64,000 nt of DNA from Psychrobacillus sp044762655. GTDB taxonomy: Bacteria; Bacillota; Bacilli; Bacillales_A; Planococcaceae. The notes beneath the pieces were generated by a model. It ran no database searches and was not told the origin of the DNA. It worked only from the letters and a program-made list of their open reading frames with translations. Location: positions 806,001 to 870,000 of the forward strand of contig NZ_JBIWER010000002.1 in NCBI RefSeq assembly GCF_044762655.1. The letters run 5' to 3'. Of the stretch, positions 26,677-35,142 are shown piece by piece; the first letter of the stretch is position 1; the number at the start of each line of letters is the position of its first letter. A program made the translations under genes and the position numbers.

Positions 26677-27480
26677 ATAACTATCTATCTTAAATCATAT
26701 CAAGTTTTTGAAAGTGTTCCAGAAATGGATACTCATATTAGGTTGCATATGACGGAGAATTATTATGAGTTAAATGATACGGATCGTGCAGTGCTTTCCC
26801 TACTTGCCCAGTATGCATGTAAGTATCCTGGAGCCGTTCATTTAAAGGTGGAAACAATGACACATGCGATCAATAAATCGGATGCGACTGCTCGTCGTTC
26901 GTTACGTAAGCTAGAGAGCCTTCATATCATTAAGAAAATCTCGACAATCCGACGTGTCGCAAAAGGTTATGGAGCTAATATTTTAATCATTTTGCCTTTC
27001 AATGACCAATCGCAAATGATCAGTCGGGATAATGCTCAAACACCAGTAATTTCAAACACTAGAGAGCATTTTTCGCAAGAAGAAACCGATTATTCTTTAA
27101 GCTCTAAAAAAGATTTATTACATAATACGTATTCTAACGAAATTGTTCCTTCCGTAATTCCGATGAATAATTCTTCGAAGGATCATTCTCGCTCTTCCTT
27201 TTATCAACAGTTCCAATCGGTTATTTTCTCGATGCTTGGAAAAGACCAAAAGACCGTAAGTCAATTGTATGGTGTTTATCGGAGCCTGACTTATCGTGTC
27301 AATCATTGCTTTCCTCAGTATAAGGACTTCTATGAACAAGTTGGATATCAAGCATTGACTATTTCATTACAGGCGACCAAAAAGAAAAGAATTCGTAACC
27401 TTGCAGGTTATTACGCGGGTATTTTCGAGAAAATTTGTCAACGGGACTTGTTTGAATTTTATGATGAATTCGAGGGGTAA
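26677..27480 (+). CDS. Winged-helix (HTH_36-like) DNA-binding protein, probable ATA start
   Basis: From 26677 the product opens TIYLKSYQVFESVPEMDTHI after the start residue. Residues from about 30 on (LNDTDRAVLSLLAQYACKYP, MTHAINKSDATARRSLRKLE) form a winged helix-turn-helix, as in phage and plasmid replication or HTH_36 proteins. A linker of about 80 residues and a helical C-terminus (RNLAGYYAGIFEKICQRDLF) follow. The first ATG (26725) has no RBS. AGGGGGAG lies 6 nt before an in-frame ATA at 26677, and the 16 extra codons read like family sequence. The cognate DNA target is unknown. No plasmid or phage genes flank it. Confidence 0.7.
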   Translation: MTIYLKSYQVFESVPEMDTHIRLHMTENYYELNDTDRAVLSLLAQYACKYPGAVHLKVETMTHAINKSDATARRSLRKLESLHIIKKISTIRRVAKGYGANILIILPFNDQSQMISRDNAQTPVISNTREHFSQEETDYSLSSKKDLLHNTYSNEIVPSVIPMNNSSKDHSRSSFYQQFQSVIFSMLGKDQKTVSQLYGVYRSLTYRVNHCFPQYKDFYEQVGYQALTISLQATKKKRIRNLAGYYAGIFEKICQRDLFEFYDEFEG

Positions 27481-27510
27481 CTTTTTGTAAGTCATGACTC
27501 AATCAGCGAT

Positions 27511-27542
27511 AAAAAAAAGACTCCCATGTTGGAAGTCTTTTT
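27511..27542. terminator. Convergent terminator between winged-helix and SDR genes
   Basis: AAAAGACT pairs with AGTCTTTT; A-run on the left and T-run on the right make it bidirectional. Confidence 0.75.
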
Positions 27543-27552
27543 AAGGATATGA

Positions 27553-28287
27553 TTATTGTGCTGTATATCCGCCATCAACTGTTAACACATTTCCTGTCAT
27601 AAACGAAGAATCGTCTGAAGCCATGAATAATACTGCTTTAGCCATTTCTTCTGCTTGTCCAAGACGTTGCATTGGCGTCATTGTTTTTAATACTTCTTTG
27701 CTTTCTTCAGGAATGATCGGTGTATCGATGAAGCCTGGAGCTAGTGCATTTACACGAATATTTTTAGTTGCATATTCCAAGGCTAGGGAACGAGTTAAGT
27801 TAATCACTCCACCTTTTGCTGCGTTATAAGCTGCTGAACCAGGTGAACCTACCCAGCCGTACATGGAAGCAGTATTGACAATTGTTCCTCCGTCGCCTTT
27901 AAGCATTTCACGAATTGCTTCACGTGCAACTAGGAATACACCATCTAAATCGACATTTACTGTATTACGCCATTCCGAATATTCTAGCTCTTCTGTTGGA
28001 GTTACACGACCAATACCAGCATTATTAAAAACAACATCGACTTTGCCAAAAGTGGCAATTGTTTCTTTGAATATATTTTGAACTTCTTCTTCACTTGTAA
28101 TATTAGCTTTAACAAATAATGCTTCTGCATTTTGTGCTTTTAACTCTGCTTCAAATGCTTTACCTTTTTCTTCATTCAAATCGACTAGTACAACTTTTGC
28201 ACCTTCTTGAACAAAAAGTTTTGCAGTTGCGGCACCGATTCCTGATGCACCACCTGTGATTATCGCTACTTTGTTTTGTAATTTCAT
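27553..28287 (-). CDS. SDR-family oxidoreductase
   Basis: A 244-residue classical short-chain dehydrogenase. VAIITGGASGIGAATAKLF is the TGxxxGxG loop, NNAGIG the structural motif, and S in VNTASMYGW with YNAAKGG forms the Ser-Tyr-Lys catalytic set. APGFIDTPI and the C-terminal VLTVDGGYTAQ are typical of glucose-dehydrogenase or 3-oxoacyl-reductase-like enzymes. Asp in VVLVDLNEEKG suggests NAD preference. GGGAGAG precedes the ATG. The substrate is not predictable. Confidence 0.9.
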   Translation of the reverse strand: MKLQNKVAIITGGASGIGAATAKLFVQEGAKVVLVDLNEEKGKAFEAELKAQNAEALFVKANITSEEEVQNIFKETIATFGKVDVVFNNAGIGRVTPTEELEYSEWRNTVNVDLDGVFLVAREAIREMLKGDGGTIVNTASMYGWVGSPGSAAYNAAKGGVINLTRSLALEYATKNIRVNALAPGFIDTPIIPEESKEVLKTMTPMQRLGQAEEMAKAVLFMASDDSSFMTGNVLTVDGGYTAQ

Positions 28288-28415
28288 TAGAAAATCTCTC
28301 CCTATCTAAAAAAATTTAAATATCTGCATTTTCATGTCTCGAATCAAAGATATTTATAGGATAAATATATTCCTCTTTTTTACTAAAGTCAAAATTATGG
28401 ATCCGACACATTTCT

Positions 28416-29669
28416 TTATTTTTTATGCCCACCAAGTAACCTAGCACGGTTTCTAGCAGTTCCTGCATCTGTATAAGATACGGCACGCAAAACTGCAGTA
28501 GAGCCGTATTTACTACGTAGGGCATCCATTGTTTTACCTAGCTTTCGTTCCTTCCATTTATTTTCTTCAAACAAGCTTAGCTGCATGGAATACTCTGGTT
28601 CTAAATTCGTGATCGAGACAGACAATTTCCTAACTGGGCGACGATCATAAAATTCATCAAAGATTTGTTCACATACTTTATAAATGGCCATCGTGGCATT
28701 TGTCGGTTCATCGATTGAACGGGAACGATTAAAACCACCGCCAAATTCGTTTTGACTATAGCCAACGGATAGATGTATCGTTCTACCAACCATCTCTGCT
28801 TCACGTGCACGTCTAGCTACATCCTCACACATTTCTAAAACGACTGCCATCACTTCTTTTTTACTGTGATAATCTCGAAATAATATTTGTCCCTTACCAT
28901 AACTAATTTGACCTTCCGCAAGAGGTGCTCCGAGCTCCGATAGATCTACTCCCCACGCGTGATAGTAAAGTTGGTTTCCCATTACACCAAACTTCTCCTC
29001 GAGTAGAGTTAATGGTGTATTCGCCAATTGACCAACTTTGAAAATCCCCATGTTATTTAATGTTTTTTGGAGACGGGATCCAATCCCCCACATTTCGCTT
29101 AAAGGAGTTACTGGCCACAGTTTTTCCTGAACGTCTTCATATGTCCATTTCGCAAAACCAGTTTTTTTGGCTTCTAGGTCAAGTGCGAGCTTAGCCATAA
29201 GCATATTTGGCCCCATCCCAACCGCACAAGGCAACTGAAATTGGGCATATAGCTCATCTTGTATCCGTTTAATTGTTTTTTCGACGGGTCCCCAAAGCTT
29301 TTCTGTTCCACCAAGATCTACGAAACACTCATCGACACTGTATACATGTATCGATTCGTGTGGGACGAACTGATGTAAATAGCGTGTAATTTCCATCGAT
29401 ACACGAACGAAGAACTCCATTTTAGGCTCGATAAGATGAATCGAAGGATGATCTGGTATTTCAAACAAGCGAGTTCCAGTTTTTACACCAAACTGTTTTT
29501 TCATTGGTGGAGATGCAGCAAGTACAATACTTCCTTTTTGCTCCAAGTTCCCGATAACCGCAATTGGGGTAGTTGTGACATCCAGACCTGCATCTGCTGC
29601 TGCACAGCTCGCAAAAAAACTACGTATATCAATACATATAATTTCCCGATTTTTTAGGCCTTCATACAA
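28416..29669 (-). CDS. Y-family DNA polymerase (UvrX/YqjW type), SOS-regulated
   Basis: A translesion polymerase of the DinB/UmuC superfamily, 417 residues. IICIDIRSFFAS (Asp14) and YSVDECFVDL (Asp113-Glu114) hold the metal-binding acidic residues. MGPNMLMAKLALD and WGIGSRLQKTLNNMGI (helix-hairpin-helix) follow, and QLSLFEE near the end is a beta-clamp binding motif. The ATG at 29696 lies inside a LexA box. A TTG at 29669 after GAAGGGAG is the better start and gives the usual UvrX/YqjW length. Two LexA boxes lie upstream. Confidence 0.9.
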   Translation of the reverse strand: MYEGLKNREIICIDIRSFFASCAAADAGLDVTTTPIAVIGNLEQKGSIVLAASPPMKKQFGVKTGTRLFEIPDHPSIHLIEPKMEFFVRVSMEITRYLHQFVPHESIHVYSVDECFVDLGGTEKLWGPVEKTIKRIQDELYAQFQLPCAVGMGPNMLMAKLALDLEAKKTGFAKWTYEDVQEKLWPVTPLSEMWGIGSRLQKTLNNMGIFKVGQLANTPLTLLEEKFGVMGNQLYYHAWGVDLSELGAPLAEGQISYGKGQILFRDYHSKKEVMAVVLEMCEDVARRAREAEMVGRTIHLSVGYSQNEFGGGFNRSRSIDEPTNATMAIYKVCEQIFDEFYDRRPVRKLSVSITNLEPEYSMQLSLFEENKWKERKLGKTMDALRSKYGSTAVLRAVSYTDAGTARNRARLLGGHKK

Positions 29670-29689
29670 TTTTTTTACTCCCTTCTTAA

Positions 29690-29730
29690 AGAACATATGT
29701 TCTTTATAGTATATTACGAACGCAAGTTCT
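29690..29730 (-). promoter_or_regulatory. Tandem LexA (SOS) boxes
   Basis: GAAC-ATAT-GTTC (29691-29702) and CGAAC-GCAA-GTTCT (29717-29730) match the Bacillus LexA/DinR consensus CGAACNNNNGTTCG. Their centres are 27 bp apart, directly upstream of the Y-family polymerase. Confidence 0.88.
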
Positions 29731-29758
29731 TATTCAATGGTAAATAATTGGTGGATGT

Positions 29759-29789
29759 AAAAAAGCGTTCCTATTGCAGGAACACTTTT
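29759..29789 (-). terminator. Terminator of the Lon-type protease gene
   Basis: AAAAGCGTTCCT pairs with AGGAACACTTTT; a T-run follows on the minus strand. Confidence 0.75.
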
Positions 29790-29790
29790 G

Positions 29791-30699
29791 CTATTCGGGA
29801 TCTTTATTTAATTCGTTAATTTGTTCAATAGCTTCATCCACATTTCTGACTCCAATTACTTTTATTGGAAGCTTTAAAGATTTCACCACATCGTTGGCCT
29901 CCGCCAGATTTCCGATAGGGAGAATTATATAAGAGAGACCGATTTTATTTGCACTAAGAATTTTCTCTTTTGTAAGACCAATCTCTATTGCTTTTCCAGA
30001 TTTACTAATAGCTCCAGTCACACCAATTGGTATATCATTTTTAAATTTCCCTTGTTCTATTAGACTAGATAAAACGAGAGCTAAACCTGCACTGTTTCCA
30101 CCTGAATTATTTCTAGAGAGAAATTCGTCTATATTAGGATTACTTGTATTTAAATACGACTTTACATTCACAGACATCTGTTGAAAATAATCATACTCCA
30201 TATTGATTCCCACCAATTTAAAAATTGCTGTAGTTTTCCCCGCATAGCGATGGAAATTCGAGGCTGGTTCTATATCAAAAATTAATAATTGATTGTTAAG
30301 ATTTCGAAAATCTTGTCCATCTAGGTCTTCGGCCAATAATATCTCGGTTGACCTTACAGCCAATATGTAAATTCCAGAGTTTTTTATCAGTTCTTCTGGT
30401 GAAACATATGAAGAGACAAAATAGCGGCTCCCATCCGTTGAAATAAGTGGAAATTCATATACCAGTAAAAATAGCGAAGCAATAAAGGACAATAGGAAGA
30501 TATATTTGGAGATTTGTGTTTTTCTAATAGCAAGTAAAAAAAGTGGCCAAAATAGAACGAGCAAGGCTAAAATATTGCAAAAGAAAAAACTAGAAATATA
30601 ATCGAGGAGATACAAATAAAGCTCCGCAAAATAAACAAAAATGGTCATTACAAAAGGAAGCATTTGATGCTTATTTACTAAATCAAATATCTTCTTCAC
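29791..30699 (-). CDS. Membrane-bound S16 (Lon-type) serine protease without PDZ domain
   Basis: A 302-residue protein with three N-terminal membrane segments (about 14-32, 36-58, 65-83), then an outer or inner soluble part. Residues 195-290 form a Lon proteolytic domain: NNSGGNSAGLALVLSSLIEQ with Ser203, and IGLTKEKILSANKIG with Lys246 as the Ser-Lys dyad. YlbL-like PDZ-Lon proteins share this module, but no PDZ domain is evident here and the middle part (about 90-190) is not recognised. No AAA domain exists. The GTG at 30699 directly abuts GGAGAG, which is too close; an ATA at 30690 would sit at normal spacing. The start is thus uncertain. Confidence 0.75.
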   Translation of the reverse strand: MKKIFDLVNKHQMLPFVMTIFVYFAELYLYLLDYISSFFFCNILALLVLFWPLFLLAIRKTQISKYIFLLSFIASLFLLVYEFPLISTDGSRYFVSSYVSPEELIKNSGIYILAVRSTEILLAEDLDGQDFRNLNNQLLIFDIEPASNFHRYAGKTTAIFKLVGINMEYDYFQQMSVNVKSYLNTSNPNIDEFLSRNNSGGNSAGLALVLSSLIEQGKFKNDIPIGVTGAISKSGKAIEIGLTKEKILSANKIGLSYIILPIGNLAEANDVVKSLKLPIKVIGVRNVDEAIEQINELNKDPE

Positions 30700-30770
30700 C
30701 TCTCCATTACGATATGTACTACTATACTTATTCTATTAGCTACTATAAAATCCTCTATATTTCTCCAAAT

Positions 30771-30800
30771 AAAAAAACACTCCCAAACAGGAGTGTAGTT
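30771..30800 (-). terminator. Terminator of argS
   Basis: ACACTCC pairs with GGAGTGT around a short loop; seven T follow on the minus strand. Confidence 0.85.
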
Positions 30801-30830
30801 ATTTCTTTAACAGTTCACTAGTGCTAAGAA

Positions 30831-32510
30831 CTACATCTTCTCAGGAGCTGGTATACCTAAAAGACGTAAACACTCCTTCAAGACAACAGATACTGAAAGT
30901 GCGAAAGTTAACTTAGAAGAAGTTGTCTCATCATCGGCTAAAATTTTTGTACTAGCATAATATTTATTGAATTGACGCGCAAGCAGTAAACTAAACTTAG
31001 CAATTAGGGATGGCTCAGCCTGATCAAATGCTTTTTCTACCACACGAGGAAAATCCTCTAGGAGCTGGATAATTGGCCAAGCTTCAGCGCCAATAGTAGA
31101 AAAAGAGAATGATTCATCCTCAAAGTTACCTTTTTGGAGCAATGAACAAATTCTAGCATAGGTATATTGTACATAAGGTCCTGTTTCCCCTTCAAAATTA
31201 AGCATTTGTTCCAACGAAAACTCAATATCATTCATGCGGTCATTTTTTAAATCATTGAAAATAACTGCTCCTACTCCAACTTGCTTTGCGACTTCCTCTT
31301 TATTTTCTAAAGTTGGATTTTTCTTATTAATATTATGCTTTGCAGTCTCTATAGCTTCAGCTATTACATCGGTAAGCAAGACGACTTTACCCTTACGCGT
31401 AGACATTTTTTTGCCGTCTTTGAGCATCATCCCAAATGGTACATGTTCTAGCTGTTTAGACCATTCAAACCCCATTTTTTGTAGTACCGAAAATAATTGC
31501 TTGAAGTGAAGTGTTTGTTCATTTCCCACAACATAAAACGTTCTACTCGCATGATACGTTTTTTGACGATACATTGCTGCTGATAAATCGCGAGTAGCGT
31601 ATAAAGTAGCCCCATCTTTTTTAGTAATCAGGCTTGGTGGCATACCTTCGAGTTCTACTACAAAAGCACCGTCAGATTCAATTAATAAACCTTTATTCTT
31701 TAAATCGTCAACTACCGTAGTCATTTTATCGTTATAAAAAGCCTCCCCAGCATAAGAATCAAATTGAACATCCAAAAGCTCATAGATTAATTGGAACTCC
31801 TTTAATGATGCCTCTTTGAACCACTTCCATAAGGATAGAGCCTCTTCGTCGCCTTCTTCCAGCGATTTAAAAGCTGCACGAGCCTGCTCATTTAATGTGT
31901 CATCTTTTTCTGCCATTTCATGAAAATGCACATATATCTTTAATAACTCTTCAATCGGTGCTGCAAGGATTTTCTCTTTGTTTCCCCATAATTTATAAGC
32001 GACTATTAACTTTCCAAATTGTGTACCCCAATCTCCTAGATGATTAATGCGAACAGCTTTGTACCCATTCTTCTCCGCAATATTCGCTAAGGAGTTGCCG
32101 ATTACGGTTGAACGCAAGTGACCCATTGAAAAAGGCTTTGCTATATTCGGGGAGGAAAAGTCGATCACAATTTTTTCATGCTTTTTATTTTTACTTCCAT
32201 ACTCCTGTAGGTCCGCTGTAATTGCTTGGAGTACTTGGTTTGTAACAAGAGCTTGATCGAGGAAAAAATTTACGTATCCACTAGCGACTTGTACGCTAAC
32301 TATTAATTTATCCTCTAGCTTCTTACTTAACTCTAGCGCTATTTGCTGCGGTGCTTTACGCAATTTTTTTGCTAACGTAAAACAAGGAAAAGCAATATCC
32401 CCTAATTCTTTCTGCTTTGGCTTTTCCAGTAACTGCTCTACTTGTTCAGCAGTCCAATCAGTTTCTAAAGCATTTGAAATGACCGATGCGATTTGATGTG
32501 ACAGGCTCAT
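30831..32510 (-). CDS. argS: Arginyl-tRNA synthetase
   Basis: Class I synthetase that charges tRNA-Arg. DFSSPNIAKPFSMGHLRSTV holds the HIGH-type motif (MGHL) and GKKMSTRKGKVV the KMSKS-type motif. The N-terminal Add1 domain starts MSLSHQIASVI and the C-terminal anticodon-binding DALR domain ends FALSVSVVLKECLRLLGIPA. Length 559 residues is normal. It is controlled by a T-box leader with a CGC specifier. Several Bacillales carry two ArgS proteins; whether this is the only one cannot be seen here. Confidence 0.95.
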   Translation of the reverse strand: MSLSHQIASVISNALETDWTAEQVEQLLEKPKQKELGDIAFPCFTLAKKLRKAPQQIALELSKKLEDKLIVSVQVASGYVNFFLDQALVTNQVLQAITADLQEYGSKNKKHEKIVIDFSSPNIAKPFSMGHLRSTVIGNSLANIAEKNGYKAVRINHLGDWGTQFGKLIVAYKLWGNKEKILAAPIEELLKIYVHFHEMAEKDDTLNEQARAAFKSLEEGDEEALSLWKWFKEASLKEFQLIYELLDVQFDSYAGEAFYNDKMTTVVDDLKNKGLLIESDGAFVVELEGMPPSLITKKDGATLYATRDLSAAMYRQKTYHASRTFYVVGNEQTLHFKQLFSVLQKMGFEWSKQLEHVPFGMMLKDGKKMSTRKGKVVLLTDVIAEAIETAKHNINKKNPTLENKEEVAKQVGVGAVIFNDLKNDRMNDIEFSLEQMLNFEGETGPYVQYTYARICSLLQKGNFEDESFSFSTIGAEAWPIIQLLEDFPRVVEKAFDQAEPSLIAKFSLLLARQFNKYYASTKILADDETTSSKLTFALSVSVVLKECLRLLGIPAPEKM

Positions 32511-32525
32511 TTTTTCTCCTCCAAT

Positions 32526-32765
32526 ATAAAAAGCCCTCGTCTCTATATAAGAGACGAGAGCTAAATTCCCGTGGTACCACTCTAGTTGCCACGAATGTGA
32601 CCGCTTTTACGTTTGTAACGAGGTGTCTCCCCCGATTTTCCCTACTAGGCTTCAGGACATTTCTCCAAAGTGCGCTTCATCGATTCTTTGTGTATTAGGC
32701 TCCCACCATCCCTAACTCGCTTTCCAGCTTCGTATCGACTACTCTCTTCTTCAACGAATTTATCA
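32526..32765 (-). promoter_or_regulatory. T-box riboswitch of argS (specifier CGC, Arg)
   Basis: On the minus strand the leader shows AGUA on the left of the specifier loop, GAAG-CGC-A on its right (specifier at 32672-32674), the T-box sequence AGTGGTACCACGGGAA (about 32565-32582) and a terminator GCTCTCGTCTCT/AGAGACGAGGGC with T5 (32528-32563). Placing GAAx-codon-A as in the known glyQS leader (GAAA-GGC-A) gives CGC, an arginine codon, consistent with argS. Uncharged tRNA-Arg should favour antitermination. Confidence 0.93.
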
Positions 32766-32781
32766 TATAATGATTTTACAT

Positions 32782-32810
32782 ATCGTACAAAAAGTTCAGT
32801 CAATTGTCAA
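32782..32810 (-). promoter_or_regulatory. SigA promoter of the argS T-box leader
   Basis: TTGACA (32805-32810), 17-nt spacer, TACGAT (32782-32787) on the minus strand, just upstream of the leader. Confidence 0.8.
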
Positions 32811-33023
32811 TATCAAATCTCCTCTTATAAAATGGAATACATATACAATTCAAGCCACTTCATTATTTAAAGTCCTTGTCGCCCCAAAATATAGGAATTG
32901 AATGTTAAAAGTTATGCAAGAGTTTGCCCGATTCCTAAACTATAAGAATTGCGCAACCTCTTCTTCATTTTATTTTATTCATTATTACTATAATTAGTAA
33001 AATTACAACATTATTCTTTTATA

Positions 33024-33052
33024 TTGTTTCGTCCGGAACACTAATATATAAT
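33024..33052 (+). promoter_or_regulatory. SigA-type promoter of the nupG leader
   Basis: TTGTTT (33024-33029), 17-nt spacer, TATAAT (33047-33052). Transcription would start about 30 nt before the riboswitch. The 220 bp further upstream hold no gene. Confidence 0.55.
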
Positions 33053-33089
33053 GGTCACTATTCCTAAGAAAAAGAACTTAAATTATTAT

Positions 33090-33162
33090 CCTTGTATAAT
33101 ATCAGTTTGATTTGGCCTGATAGTTTCTACCTGGCAGCCACTAACAATGCCGGACTACAAGG
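33090..33162 (+). promoter_or_regulatory. Purine (guanine-class) riboswitch
   Basis: P1 CCTTGTA/TACAAGG, P2 ATCAG/CTGAT, the core TAGTTTCTACC, P3 CTGGCA/TGCCGG and J3/1 GGACTAC. The C in GACTAC at the position that pairs with the ligand marks guanine rather than adenine. It lies ahead of a terminator and nupG; B. subtilis nupG is likewise under a guanine riboswitch. Confidence 0.93.
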
Positions 33163-33250
33163 AAGTGTGAAATAAAGAGAAAAATAAGTACGGTGAAACG
33201 AATTGATTTTTTCTAAAAGATCGGTGTTTAATCCATTCTGCGTATAGATA

Positions 33251-33315
33251 AAAAACTCTTATTATTTCATACTTTCTGTCTGGCGGCTGAAGGTATGAAT
33301 GAATAAGAGTTTTTA
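33251..33315 (+). terminator. Riboswitch-controlled terminator of nupG
   Basis: AAAACTCTTATT pairs with AATAAGAGTTTT, with inner TTTCATAC/GTATGAA pairing. It is the expression platform of the guanine riboswitch and lies just before the preferred start of nupG. Confidence 0.85.
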
Positions 33316-33346
33316 TTTTGGGGAAAATATAGTTGGAGTTGATTAT

Positions 33347-34540
33347 ATGTTTTTTTTAATAAATATACTGGGCATATTTGTTGTCCTTGGTCTAGTCTAC
33401 CTTTGTTCGCCTGATAAGCGGAAAATTAGATGGCGTTCTATCCTCAGCTTGCTCATTGCTGAATTGCTTATTACCTGGTTTATGTTATCGACCACAATAG
33501 GAACATGGACGATTAATAAAATTACTTCCTTTTTTACATGGTTGGTATCATCCGCCAATGCAGGAATTTCATTTGCGTTTCCTTCTGTAATGGCGAACGA
33601 AACAATTGATTTCTTCTTTAGTGCATTACTGCCTATTGTGTTCATTGTGACTTTCTTCGATATTTTATCTTATTTTGGAATTATGACCTGGATCATTGAT
33701 AAAGTAGGTTGGGTCATTTCGAAAATTTCCGGATTGCCAAAGCTGGAGAGTTTCTTCTCGATCCAAATGATGTTTCTTGGAAATACGGAAGCTTTGGCTG
33801 TTATTCGTCAACAGCTGGTTGTTCTGAAAGACCATCGCTTGTTGACATTCGGGATCATGAGCATGAGCAGTGTCAGTGGTTCGATTATTGGGGCATATTT
33901 ATCGATGGTTCCTGCCGAGTACGTGTTTGCAGCAATTCCGTTAAACTGTTTAAATGCCCTGTTACTGGCAAGTATTTTAAATCCTATAGAGGTTAGCAAA
34001 GGAGACGATATTGTGTACGTTCCTCCTAAGGAAGAACGTCAAGATTTCTTTTCAACCATCTCAAACAGTATGCTTATCGGGATGAAAATGGTTATTGTAA
34101 TTTTAGCGATGGTAATTGGATATGTGGCATTAACTACCGCTCTTAATGGAATACTAGGTTTCTTAATAGATGGTTTGACAATCGAAAAGATTTTCGGTGT
34201 CATTTTCTTCCCATTTGCCGTCTTGCTTGGATTAGGCATCCAGGATGCGATGTATGTTGCTTCGTTAATGGGGATTAAACTCTCGACAAACGAATTTGTG
34301 GCCATGATGGATTTAAAAAACCATCTCCAAGACTTAAGTCCACATACAATCGCCGTTGCTGTTACTTTCTTGACCTCATTCGCCAACTTTAGTACAGTCG
34401 GCATGATTTATGGCACATATAACTCCACTTTAGGAGAAGAACGGTCAAAAATCATCGGAAAAAATGTTTGGAAGCTATTGGTCAGCGGAATGGCTGTATC
34501 CTTGTTAAGTGCGATGCTTGTGGGATTGTTCGTTTGGTAA
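33347..34540 (+). CDS. nupG: Concentrative nucleoside transporter NupG (CNT family)
   Basis: A 397-residue integral membrane protein with about ten spans. SFFSIQMMFLGNTEALAVIR and HTIAVAVTFLTSFANFSTVGM are hallmark CNT segments for nucleoside and cation binding. In B. subtilis NupG imports purine nucleosides. The guanine riboswitch directly upstream gives the same purine logic. The frame is open from 33299, but that ATG lies in the terminator stem. The ATG at 33347 has TTGGAG upstream and is preferred. Confidence 0.93.
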   Translation: MFFLINILGIFVVLGLVYLCSPDKRKIRWRSILSLLIAELLITWFMLSTTIGTWTINKITSFFTWLVSSANAGISFAFPSVMANETIDFFFSALLPIVFIVTFFDILSYFGIMTWIIDKVGWVISKISGLPKLESFFSIQMMFLGNTEALAVIRQQLVVLKDHRLLTFGIMSMSSVSGSIIGAYLSMVPAEYVFAAIPLNCLNALLLASILNPIEVSKGDDIVYVPPKEERQDFFSTISNSMLIGMKMVIVILAMVIGYVALTTALNGILGFLIDGLTIEKIFGVIFFPFAVLLGLGIQDAMYVASLMGIKLSTNEFVAMMDLKNHLQDLSPHTIAVAVTFLTSFANFSTVGMIYGTYNSTLGEERSKIIGKNVWKLLVSGMAVSLLSAMLVGLFVW

Positions 34541-34866
34541 ACATCCCGGAGATACAAGCAGTTACTGATTCATTATAAAAATAAGGGATTGGTAAGCTAC
34601 TTAAGGAAGCCACTGTATAAGTGGCGCATTTATAGAAGCATCGAAAATTTACATCCAATATCCAAAAACAAAAGAAGCTAACAGCCTATATGTACTAGGG
34701 TGTTTGCTTCTTTTCTCTTTAAACGGACTTTTTCAGTGACCTCACTTAAAAACCATTATGGAATTAGTTCAATTAAATAGATTTTCACATGTAAATCCGT
34801 TAAAAACCCAAACCTCGAATAGAACAACCTCTATTTAGTCATATTAACAACAAAGGAGATGATATT
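34541..34866. other. Intergenic with terminator of nupG
   Basis: At 34670-34714 AAAGAAGC pairs with GCTTCTTT around a 30-nt arm and is followed by TTCTCTTT; it is the probable nupG terminator. GCCACT/AGTGGC at 34609-34625 is a small extra hairpin. Nothing else recognised. Confidence 0.55.
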
Positions 34867-35097
34867 ATGCCACGAAGAAGTGCCAATCAACATGTAAAAG
34901 CGACTCCACATTTTGATAGTGATAAGGAAAATATTATAAATAATCCTACCTCAACTGCTGGGGCAAAGGTCGGTATTCAATTTGAAGCAAAAGAGGAGTT
35001 TGGTCAGGAAGGAAATCCATACAATTATATTCCGAAGCCAGACAAAGAAATGCAAGCATTCACGAAACTAACAGAAGGTAAAAAAATAGAAAAATAA
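34867..35097 (+). CDS. Small hydrophilic protein, 76 residues, unknown
   Basis: AAGGAGATGATATT lies before the ATG. The product is charged and probably disordered: MPRRSANQHVKATPHFDSDK, then NNPTSTAGAKVGIQFEAKEE and YNYIPKPDKEMQAFTKL. No membrane segment or signal. It somewhat resembles small spore-enriched proteins in composition, but I cannot name a family. A terminator follows at once, so it is a stand-alone gene. Confidence 0.75.
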   Translation: MPRRSANQHVKATPHFDSDKENIINNPTSTAGAKVGIQFEAKEEFGQEGNPYNYIPKPDKEMQAFTKLTEGKKIEK

Positions 35098-35104
35098 TTA
35101 ATAA

Positions 35105-35142
35105 ATAAAAACTATAGAGTCCTCTCTATAGTTTTTATTTTT
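35105..35142. terminator. Convergent terminator
   Basis: AAAAACTATAGAG pairs with CTCTATAGTTTTT around TCCT; it serves the small plus-strand gene and the minus-strand permease gene, whose stop lies in its right-hand side. Confidence 0.88.

Noticed and set aside
28316..28525. Minus-strand 69-codon frame
   Set aside because: Overlaps the end of the Y-family polymerase gene out of frame and has no RBS.
32880..32965. Lysine riboswitch, suggested by AGAGGTTGCGCAA on the minus strand
   Set aside because: Only the first few bases fit; the later conserved blocks are missing.
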